NCBI RefSeq assembly: GCF_900174585.1
Contig: NZ_FWPT01000011.1
Coordinates: forward strand, 146,926 to 210,925
Direction: 5' to 3'
Length of the DNA: 64,000 nucleotides
Source of the DNA: Parendozoicomonas haliclonae
Lineage (GTDB): Bacteria > Pseudomonadota > Gammaproteobacteria > Pseudomonadales > Endozoicomonadaceae
Positions 1 to 9,242 of this stretch are shown here, piece by piece. Position numbers and translations under genes: made by a program. Every line of letters starts with the position of its first letter. The stretch's first letter is position 1. The notes under the pieces are model-generated. The model was not told the DNA's origin. It ran no database searches and was given only the letters and a program-made list of their open reading frames with translations.

Positions 1-1
1 C

Positions 2-901
2 GATGATGTTGTTCTCGCCAGCCCGCTCAAGATTGTTATCGACTGCGGCAATGGTGTGGCCGGTAATACCGCGCCACAACTGTTCGAGCAGTTGGGCTGC
101 GATGTTGTACAGCTCTATTGCGATATAGACGGCAACTTCCCGAACCATCATCCCGACCCGGGCCAGCCTGCCAATATCTCGGCTCTCATCGAGACGGTGA
201 AAAAGGAAAACGCTGATATTGGTATTGCCTTTGATGGCGACGGTGACCGGGTTGGACTGGTTACCAATGCCGGCACCATTATTTATCCTGACAAGCTGCT
301 GATGCTGCTGGCCAAAGATGTTGTCTCCCGCAACCCGGGGGCCGATATTATCTTTGATGTAAAATGCACACGTCGTCTAAACGCCTTGATCAGCGGTTAT
401 GGTGGCCGTCCGGTTATGTGGAAATCCGGTCACTCGTTAATTAAGCGCAAGATGCGCGAAACCGGCGCCCTTCTGGCTGGAGAGATGAGCGGACACATCT
501 TCTTCAAAGAACGTTGGTACGGCTTTGACGACGGCATCTACAGCGCGGCTCGCATCGCCGAAGTGCTGGCTACAGAAGGTAGAGATGCAGAGACGGTCTT
601 TAATTCCTTCCCGGCGACCGTCAGCACGCCAGAAATCAGCGTGACCGTTGGCGATGACAACAAGTTTGGCCTGATGCAAAAGATCTCTGCCAAAGCGCAG
701 TTTGGTGAAGCCAGTATCAATACCATCGACGGCGTGCGGGTTGATTATCCCTGGGGCTGGGGTCTTGTTCGGGCATCGAACACCACTCCGGCGCTGGTGT
801 TCCGCTTTGAGGCGGACAATGATGAAAACCTCGGCAAGGTTCAAAGAACCTTCCGGGAACAGATCATGCAGATAGAACCGCGCCTGACGCTCCCGTTTTG
901 A
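2..901 (+). CDS. algC: Phosphomannomutase/phosphoglucomutase AlgC, 3' part
   Basis: Interconverts mannose-6-P/mannose-1-P and glucose-6-P/glucose-1-P in the cytoplasm, supplying sugar nucleotides for LPS and exopolysaccharide. The frame is already open at base 2 (reading DDVVLASPLKIVIDCGNG) and no start lies in the window, so the gene is cut by the window edge; about 300 residues of a family usually near 460 are present. Visible are the Mg-binding loop DGDGDR, the sugar-binding loop GEMSGH and the C-terminal phosphate-binding loop RASNTTP. argB follows, as in Pseudomonas, where algC also precedes argB. The identity as a hexose phosphate mutase is firm; the exact substrate preference is inferred from synteny. 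Confidence 0.93.
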   Translation, partial: DDVVLASPLKIVIDCGNGVAGNTAPQLFEQLGCDVVQLYCDIDGNFPNHHPDPGQPANISALIETVKKENADIGIAFDGDGDRVGLVTNAGTIIYPDKLLMLLAKDVVSRNPGADIIFDVKCTRRLNALISGYGGRPVMWKSGHSLIKRKMRETGALLAGEMSGHIFFKERWYGFDDGIYSAARIAEVLATEGRDAETVFNSFPATVSTPEISVTVGDDNKFGLMQKISAKAQFGEASINTIDGVRVDYPWGWGLVRASNTTPALVFRFEADNDENLGKVQRTFREQIMQIEPRLTLPF

Positions 902-924
902 CATTAACATTTTCAAGACAATAA

Positions 925-1974
<1,050 letters not shown>

Positions 1975-1980
1975 CACCGA

Positions 1981-2634
1981 ATGGAAAAGGTAGAGCAAGC
2001 AAACCTGCAGGACATCACGCGCAATGAAACTGCACGTAAAGAGTCTGCAGCCAGGGAGAAAGTTTCCCGTAAAGACCAGATCCTCCAGACTCTGGCCCAT
2101 ATGCTGGAAACCAGCCCGGGTGAGCGTATTACTACGGCTCGTCTGGCTCAGGAGGTTGGTGTTTCGGAAGCGGCCCTGTATCGTCATTTCCCCAGCAAGG
2201 CCAAGATGTTCGAGGGACTGATCCAGTTCATCGAAGAAACCCTGTTCTCCAGAATCACCCGCATTGTCAGCGATGAAGCCGGCTCTCTGGTTGCCTGTCA
2301 GCGCATCCTGACGCTACTTCTGCTGTTCTGTGAGAAGAACCCGGGCCTGACCCGTATTCTGACCGGCGATGCACTTAACGGTGAAACTGACCGTCTGCGC
2401 ACCCGTGTTATTCAGTTGTTTGATCGTCTGGAAACCCAGATCCGTCAGGTGCTGCGCGATGCGGAGATCAAGGAAGGGTTGCGGACCAGCCTGACTCAGA
2501 CTGCAACCGCCAACATGCTGCTGGCGCTGGCCGAAGGCCGTATCAGCCAGTTTGTACGCAGCCGTTTCCGTCAGAAGCCCTCCGAAAACTGGGATGACCA
2601 GTGGGCAGCTGTCAGCAAAATTATTTTCCGGTAA
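1981..2634 (+). CDS. slmA: Nucleoid occlusion factor SlmA (TetR family)
   Basis: A DNA-bound inhibitor of FtsZ assembly over the nucleoid. The 217-residue protein has a charged N-terminal tail of about 30 residues, then a TetR-type helix-turn-helix (about residues 45-85, with TTARLAQEVGVSEAALYRHF), then an all-helical dimerisation domain. Placement directly after argB and near pyrE matches slmA (formerly ttk) in gammaproteobacteria. The start ATG lies six bases after the argB stop. The SlmA assignment, rather than a generic TetR repressor, rests on the HTH sequence and the synteny. Confidence 0.9.
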   Translation: MEKVEQANLQDITRNETARKESAAREKVSRKDQILQTLAHMLETSPGERITTARLAQEVGVSEAALYRHFPSKAKMFEGLIQFIEETLFSRITRIVSDEAGSLVACQRILTLLLLFCEKNPGLTRILTGDALNGETDRLRTRVIQLFDRLETQIRQVLRDAEIKEGLRTSLTQTATANMLLALAEGRISQFVRSRFRQKPSENWDDQWAAVSKIIFR

Positions 2635-2652
2635 GAAGATTGCGATTTAGAT

Positions 2653-2677
2653 GGTTCCCACGCTTAGCGTGGGAACC
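2653..2677. repeat. Dispersed palindromic repeat copy 1 / possible terminator
   Basis: A perfect palindrome with 12-base arms, GGTTCCCACGCT and AGCGTGGGAACC, around a single central T. It lies in the short gap between the convergent slmA and the DUF4124 gene. The same TCCCACGC...GCGTGGGA core recurs twice at 17147-17211, so it is a dispersed REP-like element as well as a possible bidirectional terminator. It has no T-tract. Confidence 0.75.
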
Positions 2678-2700
2678 AATCACGTAGGAATAACGACGGC

Positions 2701-3699
2701 TTAGCCAGCTTTGTGGAAGCGGATAACAGAGTCATCCCAGAACACGAACAGATCACCATTGCGTGAATCCATCACCGGATAACGTTCCTCTCTGGCAAAG
2801 GCTACCTTCGAGGTTTTCCCGGCACGGGTAAACTCTTTACGGAAGTACACCACAACAATTTCATTGTCACGGTTCAAAGACCAGTTGCCGCGCCACTTCT
2901 CAATACCGTAATCGCCATTACGTATGAGAAGGAAACGCCCGCCATCCTCAGCCTGCCAGGTAATCACATCAGCACCTGACTCAACGGGTTCCCACTCACC
3001 GGAAACATCTTTCTCGGCCAGCTTCAGGTTTTCATTGCGCTGATCGACCTTCTTCTCTCCATGGAGAAGAAAATTAACCCGATCCTTACGCATGGCGTAC
3101 TCGGCCCGCAGCTCGTCCTTCTCTTTGCCGAAGGCTTCAATGTCCAGCTGGAAGCGCTTTTTACCAGCCTGAATATTTTTCATTTCCTGGATCAGGGCAT
3201 CCGGAACCTTCTGACCAGAGCGCTCCATACCCGCAGCCTGAGCCTGTTTCTTTTCAAACTGAAGCTGCTGTCTCTGGATATTGCCCTGGATAACCTCGAT
3301 ACGGGTATCAATCTCGGCCAGAAGCCGCTCAAGGGAGCGGTCAACATCTTCTACGCTGTTAAACAGCCGTAGAAGCTCTGCATCCTTTTCCGCCTGAACC
3401 TTTGCAACTGCATCCTGCTGTTTCTCAAGCTCCCGCTTTAACAGCAAGGCCTGACGGGCTTCATCGGTCAGCTCCGGCTTGACCACTTCCAGCACTTTGC
3501 CGCTCTCAGACAAAACTTCATAACCCCGAGGCGCTGCTTCCCTTGGGACCTGAGTGGAAATCACAACTTCACCCTGATCATTCACATAACGGAATAATTG
3601 GGCAGCAGAACTCTGGGCCGGAAACGTTCCAGCCATAATCAAAGTGATACCGAACAGCCTGACCAGTTGATTCAAGGTGCGTACGTCCGTGAGCGGCAA
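2701..3699 (-). CDS. Exported DUF4124 domain coiled-coil protein
   Basis: Function unknown. A hydrophobic N-terminus (RLFGITLIMAGTFPAQSSA) looks like a signal peptide. It is followed by a DUF4124-type segment (QLFRYVNDQGEVVISTQVP), which in other exported proteins forms a small beta domain. A long charged helical region with Lys/Glu/Gln-rich heptads (about residues 75-215) is probably a coiled coil, and a C-terminal beta-rich domain follows. The start is uncertain: no good ATG or Shine-Dalgarno is visible, and TTG at 3699 or TTG at 3675 both leave the signal sequence intact. It lies 18 bases downstream of pyrE on the same strand, so probably forms an operon with it. Confidence 0.75.
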   Translation of the reverse strand: MPLTDVRTLNQLVRLFGITLIMAGTFPAQSSAAQLFRYVNDQGEVVISTQVPREAAPRGYEVLSESGKVLEVVKPELTDEARQALLLKRELEKQQDAVAKVQAEKDAELLRLFNSVEDVDRSLERLLAEIDTRIEVIQGNIQRQQLQFEKKQAQAAGMERSGQKVPDALIQEMKNIQAGKKRFQLDIEAFGKEKDELRAEYAMRKDRVNFLLHGEKKVDQRNENLKLAEKDVSGEWEPVESGADVITWQAEDGGRFLLIRNGDYGIEKWRGNWSLNRDNEIVVVYFRKEFTRAGKTSKVAFAREERYPVMDSRNGDLFVFWDDSVIRFHKAG

Positions 3700-3717
3700 A
3701 AATTAAATTTTTAAGTG

Positions 3718-4359
3718 TTAAACACCGTAGCGATTTCTGTAGTCTTGAATCGCCTGTGCATATTGTTTGAGACTATCATCTTCAGCAATGAATTCCATTA
3801 TCTGGGTCAAGCTGACAATGCTGATTACCGGAATTTTGTAATCCCGTTCAACTTCCTGAGCCGCAGACAATTCACCCAGCCCTTTTTCCTGACGATCAAT
3901 ACAAATCACCACGCAGGCAGGATCAGCACCATTGGCAGAAATCAGCTCCATGGATTCACGGATAGCGGTGCCGGCTGTCATCACATCATCAACAATGGCA
4001 ATACGACCCTGCAGAGGCGCACCGACCAAAGTGCCACCTTCGCCGTGATCCTTGGCTTCCTTGCGGTTGAAACACCATGGCTTATCAAGATTATGCTGAT
4101 CGGCAAGTGCAATGGTTGCTGCAGATGCGAGAGGGATGCCTTTATAGGCCGGGCCAAAGACAACGTCATATTCAACGCCGGCATCCGTCAGAGCCTGAGC
4201 ATAAAAGCGGCCGAGGGCAGCGAGTGCTTTTCCGCTGTTAAACAGACCCGCATTGAAGAAGTAAGGAGACACACGACCGGATTTAAGAGTGAATTCACCG
4301 AACTTTAATACCTGGTGTTCGATGGCGAAGCGAATAAAATCACGCTGGTAATCTTTCAT
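3718..4359 (-). CDS. pyrE: Orotate phosphoribosyltransferase
   Basis: Forms orotidine-5'-phosphate from orotate and PRPP in de novo UMP synthesis. The 213-residue length is normal for PyrE. The PRPP-binding motif [13 protein letters not shown] is present, as are the catalytic flexible loop ([12 protein letters not shown]) and the N-terminal [12 protein letters not shown] segment. The gene is divergent from crc, the same arrangement as in Pseudomonas. Confidence 0.97.
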   Translation of the reverse strand: MKDYQRDFIRFAIEHQVLKFGEFTLKSGRVSPYFFNAGLFNSGKALAALGRFYAQALTDAGVEYDVVFGPAYKGIPLASAATIALADQHNLDKPWCFNRKEAKDHGEGGTLVGAPLQGRIAIVDDVMTAGTAIRESMELISANGADPACVVICIDRQEKGLGELSAAQEVERDYKIPVISIVSLTQIMEFIAEDDSLKQYAQAIQDYRNRYGV

Positions 4360-4645
4360 GTGCGACCCTGAATCAAAAACATTTCATTGTTATGCTCAGC
4401 GGGTGCTAGAGCGACCTTATTCTACCAACTTCCCAGAAAATCGCTGCCCCTTCGTAAAGTTACTTAATGTTACCGTATAGTCATGTTCACTGGCCGGGAG
4501 TATCATATCCGTTAGTTTTGAACAGATTACGAACGGCTAACTTCGATTTAGCCCGCTTAAGAACCGCTATATCCACCAGCTTCAAGTAGTTTGTACCGCT
4601 TAAAAACAGCCAATAACGTAGCGGCGGATAGTACAGGACCCCTGC

Positions 4646-5428
4646 ATGAGAGTTATCAGCTTCAACTGTGAAGGTATTTTCAACGCAGCTGAAAAGGGCT
4701 TTTTCGATTGGGCTCAGGATCAGGATGCTGATGTCATCTGCCTTCAGGATATCCGTGCCCGGGAAAATGATCTGATTGATGCACCGTTCACTCCGGACGG
4801 GTATTTCAGTTACTTCTTTGAAGACTACACCCGCCATGCAGGCCAGGGTGGCGTCGCGATTTATACACGTACACCGCCAAAGGCAATTATCTCCGGCCTG
4901 AGCATGCATGAGGCCGATGTTCACGGTCTCTATCTGCAGGCAGACTTCGACAAAATCAGCATCGGTACTCTGCTGGTTCCAGAAACGGATAACTCTCCGG
5001 AATCTCTGAACTGGCGTTTCAAGTTTATGGAAGAGTATCTGGACTACCTGAACAAGCAGCGCCGCAAGCGCCGTGAGTTTATTACCTGCGGCAGCTGGCA
5101 GGTGGCCCACAAGAAGATTGACCTGGCCAACTGGCGTAAAGCCCAGGAAAAGCCTGGCTTCCTGCCACCAGAACGCGGATGGATGGATGAGATCCTTGGC
5201 GGCATGGATTATGTCGATACTTACCGCGAGGTCGATCGTGAAGGTGGCAAGTATTCCTTCTGGCCAACGGATGAAGCCCGTGAACAGAATGATGGCTACC
5301 GGTTCGACTACCAGGTTTCAACGCCAAGCATGAAGCACAGAGTATTGCACTCCGGCATTTACTCCGGCTTAGAGTTCTCTCGCCATGCACCGGTCATCGT
5401 TGATTACGACTGGGAACTGTCCATCTAA
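4646..5428 (+). CDS. crc: Catabolite repression control protein Crc
   Basis: An exonuclease III-fold protein that in Pseudomonas acts with Hfq to repress translation of catabolic mRNAs. Length (260 residues) and sequence match Crc throughout, including DVICLQDIRA, LNKQRRKRREF, PGFLPPERGWMDEI and the ending RHAPVIVDYDWELSI. Nuclease residues of ExoIII are changed: the catalytic Glu motif CLQE reads CLQD, the GDFN motif reads CGSW, and the DH pair near the C-terminus reads RH. This is consistent with a non-nuclease regulatory role. The gene is divergent from pyrE and followed by a strong terminator. It is a candidate controller of the AEP, amino acid and polyamine genes in this window (inference). 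Confidence 0.92.
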   Translation: MRVISFNCEGIFNAAEKGFFDWAQDQDADVICLQDIRARENDLIDAPFTPDGYFSYFFEDYTRHAGQGGVAIYTRTPPKAIISGLSMHEADVHGLYLQADFDKISIGTLLVPETDNSPESLNWRFKFMEEYLDYLNKQRRKRREFITCGSWQVAHKKIDLANWRKAQEKPGFLPPERGWMDEILGGMDYVDTYREVDREGGKYSFWPTDEAREQNDGYRFDYQVSTPSMKHRVLHSGIYSGLEFSRHAPVIVDYDWELSI

Positions 5429-5442
5429 CACTCCAGATGAAA

Positions 5443-5476
5443 CCAAAAAGCCAGACTCTGCAGTCTGGCTTTTTGG
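5443..5476. terminator. Bidirectional rho-independent terminator
   Basis: A 15-bp perfect stem (CCAAAAAGCCAGACT / AGTCTGGCTTTTTGG) with a CTGC loop. A-tract and T-tract flanks serve both crc on the plus strand and the convergent Cys-rich gene on the minus strand. Confidence 0.9.
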
Positions 5477-5495
5477 TATTACATCATTCGCACTT

Positions 5496-6554
5496 TTAAT
5501 GAGGACATTTCGCCCAGGTGCGCTTGCCTTCATAAGGTCTTGAGAACTCTTCAAAGTAATCAAAGGTTCCACACTTCCCGCAGCGCAGCTTGCCATTACA
5601 GTTATTGATCGGCTTGGTGCAGTAGCGAACATCACTCAGTTCAGTCGAACGCCAGAGACGCCCAGCTCGAATATCTTCATCACTCCACTCGCATGGCGTT
5701 CTCTTACATTCACACTTCATCAGATTGCCTTCAATCTTGCACCTGCGGCAGGTCCAATTATCAAACATCCAGGCAAGATCAGACTGACAGACCAAACGCC
5801 CCTTGGCGAACGAGACACTTCTACCACGACACTGCCCCGGATCAATCCAGGTACGGATGGTATCGGCGAAGAAACCACTTCCCGTTTTACACAGACAAGA
5901 CAGCTTGCCGTTTTTCATCGAGCAGGCTTTGCAGAACTGCTCATAATCACCTTTCGGGAAACTATTGGGATCAGGCTTCATCTCTGGCCGTGGTTGTGGT
6001 TGAGGCTTCGGCTTTGGTTTCTCGACAACAGGCTCCTGGGGAACGGGTTTAGGCACAACAGGTTCCTCTGGTGCCGGAACAATATCTTCACTATCCACTA
6101 CCTCTGGGTCTTCCAGCACAGGAGCGTCAACGATTGGCTCATCAACCTCCGGTTCCGTGGTCGGCTCTTTATTTTCTTCTTCCGTGCGATCAGGCTGCTC
6201 CCGATTTGGTTCGTCCTGATTCACCTCTTCTTCGCTGTCTGCGACAGGATCCTCAACAGGCTTCTGCTCTTCCAGCGGCTCATCCCGCTCCACAACATCA
6301 TCAGGTGTACTGGTATTACACAACAGATATCCGCCCTGAAACTCAACCCGGCCCTCATCGCAACTATTGAGATCCAGCTTCTGTTCCAAAAATTCGCCCT
6401 TGTTATCCGGACAGTCGCAGCGTAATACACCGGTCTCGCTATTGATCGTACAGCTCCGACAAATCTCCAGATAATCCTCAACAGGAGGAACCGGCGCGGC
6501 CAGCACTGCAAACGAAGCCATCAGCAGCGGCAGTAAAAGAGTTCTTATCATCAT
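5496..6554 (-). CDS. Secreted Cys-rich four-repeat protein with acidic Pro-rich linker
   Basis: No confident family. A signal peptide (residues 1-20, ending AVLAA) is followed by four repeats of a Cys-x2-to-7-Cys, then Leu-x-Cys-x(0-2)-Cys pattern, at about residues 32-48, 208-222, 269-282 and 312-328. The first two repeats continue with a segment ending in a C-x-G-R-V/S-x-F-x-x-G-x-L-x-C pattern, faintly like cyanovirin-N homology lectin repeats. Repeats 1 and 2 are separated by a linker of over 100 residues that is strongly acidic and proline-rich (81-165), then basic and proline-rich (166-193). It is probably extracytoplasmic and disulfide-bonded. It shares a terminator with crc and is not obviously part of the AEP operon upstream of it. 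Confidence 0.75.
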   Translation of the reverse strand: MMIRTLLLPLLMASFAVLAAPVPPVEDYLEICRSCTINSETGVLRCDCPDNKGEFLEQKLDLNSCDEGRVEFQGGYLLCNTSTPDDVVERDEPLEEQKPVEDPVADSEEEVNQDEPNREQPDRTEEENKEPTTEPEVDEPIVDAPVLEDPEVVDSEDIVPAPEEPVVPKPVPQEPVVEKPKPKPQPQPRPEMKPDPNSFPKGDYEQFCKACSMKNGKLSCLCKTGSGFFADTIRTWIDPGQCRGRSVSFAKGRLVCQSDLAWMFDNWTCRRCKIEGNLMKCECKRTPCEWSDEDIRAGRLWRSTELSDVRYCTKPINNCNGKLRCGKCGTFDYFEEFSRPYEGKRTWAKCPH

Positions 6555-6606
6555 GACATCCCTGTTTTTCTTTCTGCTTTACAACAGACTAGACAGGAAT
6601 GTCGGC

Positions 6607-7293
6607 TCAGGCGGGTACTTTTAGATCCAGGCTCAGGTAGGTTGAAAACTCAGTAACAAAATCCACGGCAACACAGGCATGCACTCGCCCTTGTCGGTTT
6701 TGATACACAGCTTTGCGGGAGAGTGGAAACACCGGCTGATGCCAGATATCCGGAAAGATCTGGATTCCAAAACTGCCATCACAATAAAAGCCGACAAAGT
6801 CCTCAGGCTGCACATCATCACCCGGTAGAGCCAATAGCGCGATAAATGGCTGTCCATCCTGAGGATAAAACAACTGCCCGCCATCCGGATGGTAATTGGC
6901 TTCACGAATATAAACCTGAGTCGAGATAGATGGTTCGCCGGACTCCCTTGCATTAACCGGGTCACAAAACCAGCCCGTGACATAATGCCCATCTACAGCC
7001 AGGTTATGGGCAACCATGCAGTCTCCATCCCGGTAAAAGATAAACTCGTCCTCTACCGTACCCCCCTGATCACCAGTTCCTTTCTCGACAGGCCGCCAAC
7101 CTTGAGCTGGCCAGGGTTTGATAATGATCTGTTCGCTCTCAAAGTCGTGAACGATACGCCCATACCTGGCAAAGCTTTCAGCGGTTGCCTTCACGACAGG
7201 CACTGGATGAATAGTAATGCCCGGTTCATGGAGAGAAACCGTTCTATCCATGACTACGCAGGGTGCGGGCTTTTTGAGTTCAATACTGTCCAT
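6607..7293 (-). CDS. AllA-like (ureidoglycolate lyase-type) cupin in AEP operon
   Basis: Last gene of the phnW-phnX-oxidoreductase run, 15 bases after the oxidoreductase stop. The middle and C-terminal part resembles the ureidoglycolate lyase cupin fold: YHPDGGQLFYPQDGQPFIA (about residues 134-152) aligns with the family pattern HPxGSQAFxPLxGxPF, and FPDIWHQPVFPL (about 180-191) with its GxWHxPL motif. At 228 residues it is longer than the roughly 160-residue AllA. No other purine or allantoin genes are near, so an allantoin role is unlikely. A role on an AEP-related substrate or product is inferred from the operon only. The start ATG has a weak ribosome site. Confidence 0.8.
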   Translation of the reverse strand: MDSIELKKPAPCVVMDRTVSLHEPGITIHPVPVVKATAESFARYGRIVHDFESEQIIIKPWPAQGWRPVEKGTGDQGGTVEDEFIFYRDGDCMVAHNLAVDGHYVTGWFCDPVNARESGEPSISTQVYIREANYHPDGGQLFYPQDGQPFIALLALPGDDVQPEDFVGFYCDGSFGIQIFPDIWHQPVFPLSRKAVYQNRQGRVHACVAVDFVTEFSTYLSLDLKVPA

Positions 7294-7308
7294 ATAATTA
7301 TTCTGGCC

Positions 7309-8400
7309 CTACCAGCCTGCCACCATATCATCAGCCAAACCAAATGAGAGCGTCATACCCAAACCATTCAGAACAGCAAAGACCCAGTTATTATCACCAA
7401 CAGATTCAGCGATATAAGATCTGACCGGGCTATAGGCATAACAACCCATCCAGCGTTCCTTAACTAAGGAACCAGCGAAGTTAAGCACCCTGCTCAGCTC
7501 GCTCATATAGAGTTCATCGATATAACTTTCCGAGAATATCTCGGGAGACGAACCGTATTTATGGGAGTCACCAACTATCATTTCGCCACTGGCACAACTA
7601 CTCGCCAACGGATTAATCCCATACTCCAAAAGCCCCGGTCTTTGCTGCTGAATACTCTCGCGAAGGCTGAAGGTTTCCGGCAGATTAGTGAATGAGGCAT
7701 AACGGGTCAGACTCGTTTCTGTCGCGACCGCACGCTTGGGTATCAGCTCTGGCGACAGCTGCAACCGGCTTACCTGCAGTGAGCAAACGGATAATTCCAA
7801 TTCATGGGCAAGCTCGGGCAGCAGTTGTTTTAGCCCCGCACCGGTTGCACAAACCACTCTGTCAGCATCGTATTGCGTCTTAAGCGATTCGAGATCCTGA
7901 ACAGAAGTATTGAACTGAAAGGAAACATTCCAGCGATCTTGCAGCCAGTTCGTTAACTGCGGCAAAGCGGTACGGGCATCAATCACTCTTTCCGATTCAC
8001 TCAACAGTGCCATTTGCACCGCAGAGGAAAGCATGGGCAACCGTTCTCTGGCTGCATCACCGCCCATCAGAGAGACCTCCCTCTCGGACTTATGCCCGTC
8101 ATAAAAAGCCTGAAGCACAGCCATACCTTCATCTGAACAAACCGGAATCACAGAGCCCCGATGAAAGGCAATACCGGCGCCCGTTAAAGTCTCATCCCAG
8201 ACGGAAAGGCTCTTTTGGGCAATCTCATACTCAGCACCAGTTGTCGCCAGTGGAAAGACAAGACCGAAGTTTTGAATGGATGCTCCCAAAGCTCGGTCAT
8301 TTTGCTCAACAACCGTAACCTTCCAGCCCCGTTTGGCAGCAGCCAAAGCCACTGCCAGACCGCCGATCCCGGCACCTATAACCAGAAGCGATTGGATCAA
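7309..8400 (-). CDS. FAD-dependent oxidoreductase (DAAO-like, phosphonate-cluster type)
   Basis: A 363-residue flavoprotein of the D-amino acid oxidase/glycine oxidase fold. The dinucleotide-binding motif VIGAGIGGLAVALAAAKRG is at residues 7-25, followed by an acidic residue at the end of beta-2 (VVEQN). Members of this family, annotated as TIGR03364-like, recur beside phnW/phnX; some relatives oxidise N-methylated AEP. The exact substrate here is inference. TTG at 8400 overlaps the phnX stop as TTGA, which supports that start and translational coupling. Confidence 0.85.
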   Translation of the reverse strand: MIQSLLVIGAGIGGLAVALAAAKRGWKVTVVEQNDRALGASIQNFGLVFPLATTGAEYEIAQKSLSVWDETLTGAGIAFHRGSVIPVCSDEGMAVLQAFYDGHKSEREVSLMGGDAARERLPMLSSAVQMALLSESERVIDARTALPQLTNWLQDRWNVSFQFNTSVQDLESLKTQYDADRVVCATGAGLKQLLPELAHELELSVCSLQVSRLQLSPELIPKRAVATETSLTRYASFTNLPETFSLRESIQQQRPGLLEYGINPLASSCASGEMIVGDSHKYGSSPEIFSESYIDELYMSELSRVLNFAGSLVKERWMGCYAYSPVRSYIAESVGDNNWVFAVLNGLGMTLSFGLADDMVAGW

Positions 8401-9242
8401 GGCTGCTCGCCCCGTGTCAGACGTTGCTCAATATCCCGAATACATTCGGGCAGGTCTGCAATAGTATCGACAACATAATGGGCGCCCGACTTATAAAGCC
8501 GCTCGTAGGCTTTAATTCGCAGCTTGTTCTGCTCAGTAGCCGACAATGCCTGCCACTCATCCAAATCCAAACCAACCTCATTGCCACTGATTGCCAGACC
8601 AACGGTCCACATCCCGGCATTCAAGCCTTCTTCGATACCTACACAACTGTCGTCCACTTTGACGCAGGCCTGAACACAGCTAACGCGCAGATCCAGCATA
8701 TTTTTCAGGCACATTTCCGGCAACGGCCTGCCATGGCTCACATCATCCACACACACGGCACTTTCCGGCGTATAACCTTGGCCCTTGAGAATGGGCAGCA
8801 GTGCATCGAGCATTTCACGGTTATAGCCGGTGTTACCAGCCAGCTTCACACCGCTTTCCTTAAGATCATCCAGAACCTTCCTGGCTCCTGGAATCAGATC
8901 GCCACATTGGCCAATCACCTCAATCTGCAGAGGAATAAATTGGCTATAGAGTTCATCCAGCGTTTGCTCATTGGGTTTATGGCCAAAACGCTTTTCCCAC
9001 TCCTGCTCAATTCTCGACATCTGCAACAACGCATGAATATGTTCACGCTTATGCGTTCCCATCGGAATACGGGCTTCATCAGCGGTAATAGCCACCCCGG
9101 CATCCGCAAAAAGACGACACAAAGCCTTTACCGGAGCCATTGAACCAAAATCCACAACGGTTCCGGCCATATCCATAATTACAGCTTCAACCGGACCACT
9201 GTAACGACGCTGATAGCACCAACTTTGATGACGCGTGCTCAT
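8397..9242 (-). CDS. phnX: Phosphonoacetaldehyde hydrolase
   Basis: Cleaves phosphonoacetaldehyde to acetaldehyde and phosphate, the C-P bond-breaking step of the AEP pathway. HAD-superfamily protein: the nucleophile Asp24 lies in [12 protein letters not shown], and the Schiff-base Lys65 in MGTHKREH, both counted from the chosen start. The acid motif VCVDDVSHG is also present. ATG at 9242 overlaps the phnW stop as ATGA and has AAAGG upstream, so I prefer it to the longer in-frame start at 9266. The length, 281 residues, is typical of the family. Confidence 0.96.
   Translation of the reverse strand: MSTRHQSWCYQRRYSGPVEAVIMDMAGTVVDFGSMAPVKALCRLFADAGVAITADEARIPMGTHKREHIHALLQMSRIEQEWEKRFGHKPNEQTLDELYSQFIPLQIEVIGQCGDLIPGARKVLDDLKESGVKLAGNTGYNREMLDALLPILKGQGYTPESAVCVDDVSHGRPLPEMCLKNMLDLRVSCVQACVKVDDSCVGIEEGLNAGMWTVGLAISGNEVGLDLDEWQALSATEQNKLRIKAYERLYKSGAHYVVDTIADLPECIRDIEQRLTRGEQP

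Noticed and set aside
3715..4308. Plus-strand frame of 197 codons opposite pyrE
   Set aside because: Shadow of a full-length, motif-bearing pyrE.
4646..5428. Annotation as exonuclease III
   Set aside because: Catalytic motifs are altered and the whole sequence follows Crc.
6607..7293. Annotation as ureidoglycolate lyase in allantoin breakdown
   Set aside because: Motifs agree with the fold, but length and operon context point to phosphonate metabolism.
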